From Trebonia sp963836195 (GTDB lineage Bacteria > Actinomycetota > Actinomycetes > Streptosporangiales > Streptosporangiaceae), in NCBI GenBank assembly GCA_963836195.1, contig CAWIIX010000033.1:992001-1056000 (forward strand): a stretch of DNA of 64,000 nucleotides, written 5' to 3'. The position numbers and the translations under genes were made by a program. Positions 58,825 through 64,000 of this stretch are shown in pieces. The notes below the pieces were generated by a model. That model did not search any database, was not told the origin of the DNA, and saw only the letters and a program-made list of their open reading frames with translations. Every line of letters begins with the position of its first letter. Positions within the stretch are counted from its first letter, which is position 1.

Positions 58825-60525
58825 ATGACCGACACTGAAACCGCGGCCGCAGCGGCCGCTGAACTCGCCCGGCTGGGCGAGGCGTACTTCGCCGCCCAGC
58901 ACAGCTACGACCCGTACAACGCGACGCTGCTCGGCGTGGACGAGTTCGACGGGCTCTCCTTCGACCCGAGCCGGGCGGCGAGCCAACGCGCCGCTGAGGA
59001 CCTGGCGGCCATCGGCCGCCAGGTGAGCGAGATCGACCCGACCGGCCTGTCCGACGCCGAGCGCGTCGATCAGCGGGTGCTGACCGCGCTGGTCGAGGGC
59101 GCCCGGGCCGACGCCGAGCACTCGCTCTGGGCCGCCAACGCGTCGGCCAAGAGCTACGTCAGCCGGCAGGGCCTGATCTTCCAGACGGTGCCCGCCATGA
59201 CCGTCGCCACCCTCGAGGCCGCCGACCGGTACCTCAGCCGCCTGTCCAGGATCGGCGCGACCCTCGACGCGCTCGGCCAGCGCTATCTGGCCGAGGCGGC
59301 CGACGGCCGCACCCCGACCGCCGTCGGGGTCGACCACTCCATCCGCCAGCTGGCGGGGTACCTCGCGCTCCCGGTCTCCGACGACGCGCTGCTCAAGCCG
59401 GCCGTCTCGGCGGAACTGCGCGAGGCGGCCGCCGCCCACATCACCGAGACCATCCGGCCGGCCATGCAGCGGCTGGCCGAGCTCCTGCGCCACGACCTGG
59501 CGCCGCTCGCCCGCCCGGACGGCCGCGTCGGCATCCGGGAGATCCCCGGCGGTGAGGCGGGCTACCTGGCCTCCGTCGCACGCCACACCACCACCACGCT
59601 CTCGCCGCGGGAGATCCACGCGATCGGCCTCGCGGAACTCGACGAGCTGGCCGGCCTGTGGTCGACGATCGGACAGCAGGCGCTGGGCGAGAGCGACTTC
59701 GCCACCATCACCGCGCGGATGCGCGAGGACCGGGCGCTGCGCTTCCGCACCAGCGAGGAGATCGTCGCGGCCGCGCAGGACGCGCTCGACCGGGCCGAGG
59801 CCGCGCGCGACACCTGGTTCGAGCGGTACGACATCACCGACTGCGTCATCGAGGAGATCAACCCGATCGACGCGGACAACTCAGCCCTCGCGTACTACCG
59901 GCCGCCATCCGCCGACGGCAGCCGCCCCGGCGCCCACTGCCTGCTGACGACCGACCCGGGCGAGCGCTACCGCTACGAGTACGAGGCGCTCGCGTTCCAC
60001 GAGTCGGTGCCCGGGCACCACCTGCAGCTGGCGACCGCGCAGACGCTCGACATCCCGCGCTACCGGCGCCACCTCGACGTCGAGCTGTGCGCGTTCAACG
60101 AGGGCTGGGGGCTGTACTCCGAACGGCTCGCGGACGAGATCGGCCTGTACAGCAGCCCAGTCGCGCGGCTCGGCATGCTGTCCTTCGCGGCGCTGCGCGC
60201 CTGCCGGCTCGTCGTCGACACCGGCATGCACCACCTGGGCTGGTCGCGCCAGCAGGCGATCGACTTCATGACCTCCCACACCGCGACCACGCCCGCCAAC
60301 GTGCGCAACGAGATCGACCGGTACATCGCCTGGCCCGGTCAGGCACTCGCCTACGTGACCGGCAAGCGCGAGATCGTCCGGCTGCGCGAGCGCGCCCGCG
60401 ACGCGCTCGGGCCGCAGTTCGACCTGCGCCGATTCCATCACGCGGTGCTGCGCAACGGAGCCATTCCCCTCACCCTGCTCGATGACGAGATCGACCGCTG
60501 GACCATAACGGAGGCACGCGCATGA
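58825..60525 (+). CDS. DUF885-family metallopeptidase-like protein
   Basis: 566 aa from ATG 58825. The zinc-site-like motif FHESVPGHHLQLA and the distal Glu/His segment CAFNEGWGLYSERLADE are the DUF885 hallmarks, with DDEIDRW near the end. Related proteins act as carboxypeptidases. No signal peptide, so it works on imported peptides. The gene starts 8 bp after the SDR stop and overlaps the next start by 4 bp. Confidence 0.9.
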   Translation: MTDTETAAAAAAELARLGEAYFAAQHSYDPYNATLLGVDEFDGLSFDPSRAASQRAAEDLAAIGRQVSEIDPTGLSDAERVDQRVLTALVEGARADAEHSLWAANASAKSYVSRQGLIFQTVPAMTVATLEAADRYLSRLSRIGATLDALGQRYLAEAADGRTPTAVGVDHSIRQLAGYLALPVSDDALLKPAVSAELREAAAAHITETIRPAMQRLAELLRHDLAPLARPDGRVGIREIPGGEAGYLASVARHTTTTLSPREIHAIGLAELDELAGLWSTIGQQALGESDFATITARMREDRALRFRTSEEIVAAAQDALDRAEAARDTWFERYDITDCVIEEINPIDADNSALAYYRPPSADGSRPGAHCLLTTDPGERYRYEYEALAFHESVPGHHLQLATAQTLDIPRYRRHLDVELCAFNEGWGLYSERLADEIGLYSSPVARLGMLSFAALRACRLVVDTGMHHLGWSRQQAIDFMTSHTATTPANVRNEIDRYIAWPGQALAYVTGKREIVRLRERARDALGPQFDLRRFHHAVLRNGAIPLTLLDDEIDRWTITEARA

Positions 60526-61373
60526 AGGTGACCGTCAACGGCTGCGAGCTGAACGTCGAGGTGATGGGCCCCGAGGACGGTCCGGTGCTGATCGCCCACC
60601 ACGGCGGCGGCGGTATCGGCTCCCTGGCCGAGCCCAAGTCCACCTTCGGCCCGCTGTCCGACCGGTTCCGCGTCGTGGTCTTCGACTCGCGGGGCTGCGG
60701 CCACAGCGAGGGCATCCCGCCGTACTCGCACGCCCAGTGGGCCGCCGACGTCGACGGCCTGCGCCAGTGGATCGGCGCCGACAAGATCGTCGTCGCGGGC
60801 GGCTCCTACGGCGGGTTCATCGCGCTTGAGTACGCCGTGGCCTACCCCGAGCACGTCCAGGCGATCGTGCTCCGCGACACCTCCGCCGACGCGGGCAACC
60901 TGGACACCCTCTACGAGAACGCCCGCAACCAGGACCGCGTCGCGATCAACTGGGACAACTTCGACCGCTACTGGACCGGGCGGATCACCGACGACGAGGA
61001 CCTCAAGGCGCGCTGGGCGGAGATAATCCCGCTCTACGACTACGAGTACGACCCGGTCGCCTCGGCCGCGCGGGTCGAGGCCGGCATCTACCGGCACGAG
61101 GCCCACAACTGGTGCTTCAAGTACAACGAGCCGAACTACGACCTCAAGCCGCAGCTGCCCGCGGTCACGGTGCCCACGCTCGTCACCGTCGGTCGGCTGG
61201 ACTGGGTCACCCCGGTCAGCTCCGCGCAGACCATCGCGTCGCTGATGCCGAACGCGAAGCTGGTGATCTTCGAGAAGTCCGGCCACTCGCCGCAGGTCGA
61301 GGAGCGCGAGCTGTTCCTTGCCACCGTGCGCGACTTCCTCGACAGCGCCGTCCCCGCCGCCAAGATCGGATAA
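60522..61373 (+). CDS. Alpha/beta hydrolase (proline iminopeptidase-like)
   Basis: 283 aa. Oxyanion segment HHGGGGIGS, nucleophile elbow GGSYGGF (Ser), Asp in GRLDWVTP and His in KSGHSPQVEE. GGSYGG resembles the GGSWG elbow of proline iminopeptidases, so an aminopeptidase or esterase acting on imported compounds is likely. ATGA overlap with the DUF885 gene; AGGCACGCGC SD-like stretch is weak. Confidence 0.9.
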   Translation: MKVTVNGCELNVEVMGPEDGPVLIAHHGGGGIGSLAEPKSTFGPLSDRFRVVVFDSRGCGHSEGIPPYSHAQWAADVDGLRQWIGADKIVVAGGSYGGFIALEYAVAYPEHVQAIVLRDTSADAGNLDTLYENARNQDRVAINWDNFDRYWTGRITDDEDLKARWAEIIPLYDYEYDPVASAARVEAGIYRHEAHNWCFKYNEPNYDLKPQLPAVTVPTLVTVGRLDWVTPVSSAQTIASLMPNAKLVIFEKSGHSPQVEERELFLATVRDFLDSAVPAAKIG

Positions 61374-61378
61374 CCCCT

Positions 61379-62371
61379 GTGCAGATCACCATCATCGGTT
61401 CCGGCGCGATCGGCGGCACGCTCGGCGCGCATATGATCCGGGCCGGCCACGACATCACGCTGTGCGACGCGGACGAGGCTCATGTCGCCGCCATCCGCGA
61501 GCGCGGGCTGATCATCGAGGGCCCGGTCAACGAGTTCACCGTGGCCGCCCGCGCGATCACCCCCGACGAACTCCCTGATCAGATCGACCGCGCCATCATT
61601 GCGGTCAAGAGCCTGCACACCCGCGCCGCCGCGGAACTGCTCCGCGACCGGCTCGCCCCCGGCGGCTACGTGCTGACCGTGCAGAACGGCCTCACCGCCG
61701 ACGTCGTCATCGACGCGGTCGGGCGCGAGCGGGTCGTCTCGTCGTTCGTCAACGTCGGCGCCGACGTGATGGCACCCGGGCGCATCATGCAGGGCAACAT
61801 CGCGGCCTTCCACGTCGGCGAGCTCGACGGCGGCCGCATCACCCAGCGGGTCCTCGATCTCGTGGACGCGCTGCCGTACGCGCAGGCCACCGACAACGTG
61901 CTCGGCTACCTGTGGGGCAAGGAGGCCTACGGCGCGATGCTGTGGGCCGGCGCCGTCTCCGATCTGACGATCGCCGAGCACCTCGAGGACCCGCGCTACC
62001 GGCCGGTCATGATCGCCATCGCCCGGGAGGTCCTCGCGCAGGCGCCGGTCAAGGTCGAGTGCTTCGACGGCTTCGACCCGGACGACCTCGAGGGATCCCT
62101 CGACCGGCTGGCCGCGTTCAACCGCAACAGCGCCAAGAAATTTAGCGGCATCTACCGCGACCTCGTGGTGCGCAAGCGCAAGACCGAGATCGACGAGATG
62201 CTGCGCGACATCAACGGCCCGATCATCATCAAGGTCGCGGAGATCATTCACGACATCGAGGACGGCAGGCGGGTCAACACCCGCGCCAACCTGGACGAGC
62301 TGGCCGAGTTCGTCGCCGCGCTCCCGGCCGACTCGGCCAGCTCGGCCGGCCCGGCCGCGACGACCGCCTGA
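61379..62371 (+). CDS. Ketopantoate reductase (PanE/ApbA)-like dehydrogenase
   Basis: 330 aa from GTG 61379. The Rossmann start is ITIIGSGAIGGTLGAHM. The PanE C-terminal domain has catalytic Lys-region SLHTRA and LWGKEAYGAML, NRNSAKKFSGIYRDLVVRKR and TRANLDELAEF. In PanE relatives the reaction is NADPH reduction of a 2-oxo acid with a hydroxymethyl group, but paralogues in catabolic operons act on other 2-oxo acids. 5 bp after the hydrolase stop. It overlaps the next ATG as TGATG. Confidence 0.87.
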   Translation: MQITIIGSGAIGGTLGAHMIRAGHDITLCDADEAHVAAIRERGLIIEGPVNEFTVAARAITPDELPDQIDRAIIAVKSLHTRAAAELLRDRLAPGGYVLTVQNGLTADVVIDAVGRERVVSSFVNVGADVMAPGRIMQGNIAAFHVGELDGGRITQRVLDLVDALPYAQATDNVLGYLWGKEAYGAMLWAGAVSDLTIAEHLEDPRYRPVMIAIAREVLAQAPVKVECFDGFDPDDLEGSLDRLAAFNRNSAKKFSGIYRDLVVRKRKTEIDEMLRDINGPIIIKVAEIIHDIEDGRRVNTRANLDELAEFVAALPADSASSAGPAATTA

Positions 62372-63657
62372 TGCGGATCGTCGACGTCCTCGCGGTCCCC
62401 GTCCTGGCCGGCTTCTTCTTCGACGACCAGCTGGCGATCCGGGCCGGGGCCGCCCACGACGGCTTCGACTACACCGGGCCGCCACTGACCCCCGGCTTCC
62501 GCCGCGTACGGCAGCCGGGGGAGGCGGTCTCGGTTCTGCTCCTGCTCGACGACGGCGGGGTCGAGTTCGGCGACTGCGCAGCGGTGCAGTACAGCGGCGC
62601 CGGAGGCCGCGACCCGCTCTTCGCAGCCGCCGACGCGGCCGCCGTCGTCGAGCAGGTCATCGCGCCCGCCCTGCGCGGCGCCGACCTGGCCGAGGGCTTC
62701 CGCGCCATGTCGGCCAGGATCGACCGGCTGACCACCTGGCCCGACGACCGCCCGCTGCCCGCCGCCGTCCGCTACGGCGTCAGCCAGGCGGTGCTCGCGG
62801 CCGTCGCCCGCGCCCGCAGGATCACCATGGCCGAGGTGATCAGGGACGAGTACGACACCGGCGCCCCGCTGCTCCCGGTCCCGCTGTACGCCCAGACCGG
62901 CGACGACCGGTACGCCAACGCCGAGAAGATGATCATCAAGGGCGTCGACGTCCTCCCGCACGGGCTCATCAACAACGTGCCGGAGAAGTTCGGCCCGTCC
63001 GGTGAGATCTTCGCCGACTACCTGCGCTGGCTGGTCGGCAGGATCGGCGAGCTCGCCCCGTCCCCCGGCTACCGGCCGAGGCTCCACTTCGACCTGTACG
63101 GCTGCGCCGGACTCGCGTTCAAGGCCGACGCGGACGCCGGCATCGACACGGACATAGACGCCGTCGCCGACTACCTGGCCGAGCTGGGAAACCGAGCGCG
63201 CCCCTACGACCTCGCGATCGAGCACCCGATCGACGCGGGCTCGCGCGAGGCCCAGATCGCGACCTACCGGACGCTCAAGGCCGCGCTGAAAGCACGCGGC
63301 TCCGGCGTCCGCATCGTCGTCGACGAGTGGTGCAACACGCTCGACGACGTGCGCGCGTTCGTCGCTGCGGGCGCGGCCGACGTCATCCACGTGAAGACCC
63401 CCGACCTCGGCGGCATCGACAGCACGGTGCAGGCGCTGCTGCTGGCCCGCGACGGCGGGGCGGAGGCCTTCTGCGGCGGCACCTGCAATGAGACCGACCG
63501 GTCGGCCCAGGTCAGCGCGCACGTGGCGATGGCCTGCGAGGCCACCCAGGTGCTGGCCAAGCCGGGCATGGGCGTGGACGAGGGACTGATGATCGTCGCC
63601 AACGAGATGGCCCGCACCGCCGCCCTGGTGCGAGCGAGAGAGGCAGCCCGCCCGTGA
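62371..63657 (+). CDS. mal: Methylaspartate ammonia-lyase (MAL, enolase superfamily)
   Basis: 428 aa. N-terminal capping domain (QLAIRAGAAHDGFDYTGP), then KGVDVLPHGLINNVPEKFG (catalytic His region), metal ligands Asp/Glu in HFDLYG, AIEHPIDAGS and VVDEWCNT, catalytic Lys in IHVKTPDLGGIDS and the CGGTCNETDRSAQ signature. The reaction is (2S,3S)-3-methylaspartate to mesaconate plus ammonia. No glutamate mutase genes are in the window, so the substrate here may be another 3-substituted aspartate. It starts at the base overlapping the preceding stop. Confidence 0.92.
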   Translation: MRIVDVLAVPVLAGFFFDDQLAIRAGAAHDGFDYTGPPLTPGFRRVRQPGEAVSVLLLLDDGGVEFGDCAAVQYSGAGGRDPLFAAADAAAVVEQVIAPALRGADLAEGFRAMSARIDRLTTWPDDRPLPAAVRYGVSQAVLAAVARARRITMAEVIRDEYDTGAPLLPVPLYAQTGDDRYANAEKMIIKGVDVLPHGLINNVPEKFGPSGEIFADYLRWLVGRIGELAPSPGYRPRLHFDLYGCAGLAFKADADAGIDTDIDAVADYLAELGNRARPYDLAIEHPIDAGSREAQIATYRTLKAALKARGSGVRIVVDEWCNTLDDVRAFVAAGAADVIHVKTPDLGGIDSTVQALLLARDGGAEAFCGGTCNETDRSAQVSAHVAMACEATQVLAKPGMGVDEGLMIVANEMARTAALVRAREAARP

Positions 63658-63860
63658 GCAACCTGGAGCTTCCGGCCCTCGACTTCGTCCTGGGACGCCT
63701 GGCCGAGTACGTGGCGATCCCGAGCAACAGCCGCGACGCCGACCCCAGCACCATGCGGCGCGCGGCCGACTGGATCGCCGGCCGGCTCGACTTCGCGGCC
63801 GGCCGGGTCGAGGAGACCGGCGGCCACCCGGTCGTCCGGGGCGAATGGCAGGCCGCGTAA
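63654..63860 (+). pseudogene. M20 dipeptidase, 3'-truncated
   Basis: 68 codons: GTGA overlap with the MAL stop, then LGRLAEYVAIPSNSRDADPS, MRRAADWIAGRLD and EETGGHPVVRGEW, all matching the N-terminus of M20 (carnosinase/CPG2-like) dipeptidases. After GEW the family sequence (VLVYGHYDVQP) does not appear and a stop comes at once (TAA 63858). The metal-binding catalytic domain is missing, so the gene is cut by the element or join at about 63850. Confidence 0.75.
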
Positions 63861-64000
63861 TCCTGGGCTGGTCACACGGACGCAAGTACCAGGGTGGCAC
63901 TGGTTCCTACCGCACTGACGGACCCGGCGTGCCCGAACTCATCGACGCCATGATTAGCACGATCAGATCGACTACACGATCGAAGAAACAGAAATCGTTT
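63845..64000 (+). CDS. Unidentified gene running off the right edge
   Basis: ATG 63845 opens a frame of at least 52 codons to the end: MAGRVILGWSHGRKYQGGTG, then PGVPELIDAMISTIRSTTR and a Lys-rich part. The base composition is visibly less GC-rich than the rest, especially after 63950. It starts exactly where M20 homology ends. No family is recognised. A mobile-element gene is possible, but so is an assembly join. Confidence 0.45.
   Translation, partial: MAGRVILGWSHGRKYQGGTGSYRTDGPGVPELIDAMISTIRSTTRSKKQKSF

Noticed and set aside
1..64000. CRISPR array, prophage or complete insertion sequence
   Set aside because: No regularly spaced repeats, no transposase or integrase frames and no paired terminal repeats around a transposase-size gene were seen.

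Overview
The window is very GC-rich, almost fully coding and strongly third-position-GC biased, with many GTG starts, ATGA/GTGA start-stop overlaps and few terminators. Together with Zur-type ribosomal protein paralogues, an F420/deazaflavin-type reductase, S53 proteases, GntR/TetR/RpiR regulators and a P450 with ferredoxin reductase, this points to a soil actinobacterium (Actinomycetota). I cannot fix the genus from sequence alone. No rRNA, tRNA, CRISPR array or intact insertion sequence was seen.

Layout. 0-5.5 kb: end of a ferredoxin reductase, its P450, an MMPL exporter with a TetR repressor, and an MDR oxidoreductase behind a palindromic operator. 5.6-10.7 kb: membrane proteins (APC permease, PF03640-type lipoprotein, DMT transporter, CPA2 antiporter). 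10.9-18.9 kb: a probable aromatic-compound catabolic operon (amidohydrolase, FAD monooxygenase, thiamine-dependent E1/transketolase-like enzyme, HIT protein, VOC dioxygenase) divergent from a GntR regulator, followed by an orphan thiopeptide/lantibiotic-dehydratase C-terminal-type gene. 19-25.5 kb: a TetR/shikimate-dehydrogenase-like pair divergent from an APC permease and an old-yellow-enzyme-type flavin/Fe-S oxidoreductase. 25.1-34.7 kb: an extra EF-Tu, a serine hydrolase with TetR, a GH12 cellulase, the zinc-free ribosomal proteins L33 and L31 behind a Zur-like box, and a PepC-type aminopeptidase. 34.9-40.9 kb: transketolase, a membrane protein, a bifunctional-nuclease-domain protein and its sigma-factor-fused paralogue, and a gamma-carbonic anhydrase. 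40.9-46.9 kb: Tat-exported phospholipase C, a DUF5995 protein with a large hairpin at its start, and two tandem S53 proteases.

46.9-48.4 kb holds two 5'-truncated genes abutting head to head (acyl-CoA dehydrogenase and sensor kinase), then a response regulator. From 48.7 kb to about 63.9 kb lies one long rightward catabolic cluster: AstE/AspA-like deacylase, complete five-gene dipeptide ABC importer, D-aminopeptidase, isoaspartyl peptidase, RpiR regulator, SDR, DUF885 metallopeptidase, alpha/beta hydrolase, PanE-like reductase, methylaspartate ammonia-lyase and a truncated M20 peptidase. It looks like a system for importing and dismantling an unusual peptide or N-acyl amino acid. Two similar 18-bp motifs sit upstream of its two likely promoters.

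Several genes (permease at 6.5 kb, lipoprotein at 8.2 kb, GH12 at 31.2 kb, dppA at 56.0 kb) carry single-base frame breaks in otherwise intact reading frames. Draft-sequence indels are as likely as real pseudogenes, so these calls should be checked against reads.
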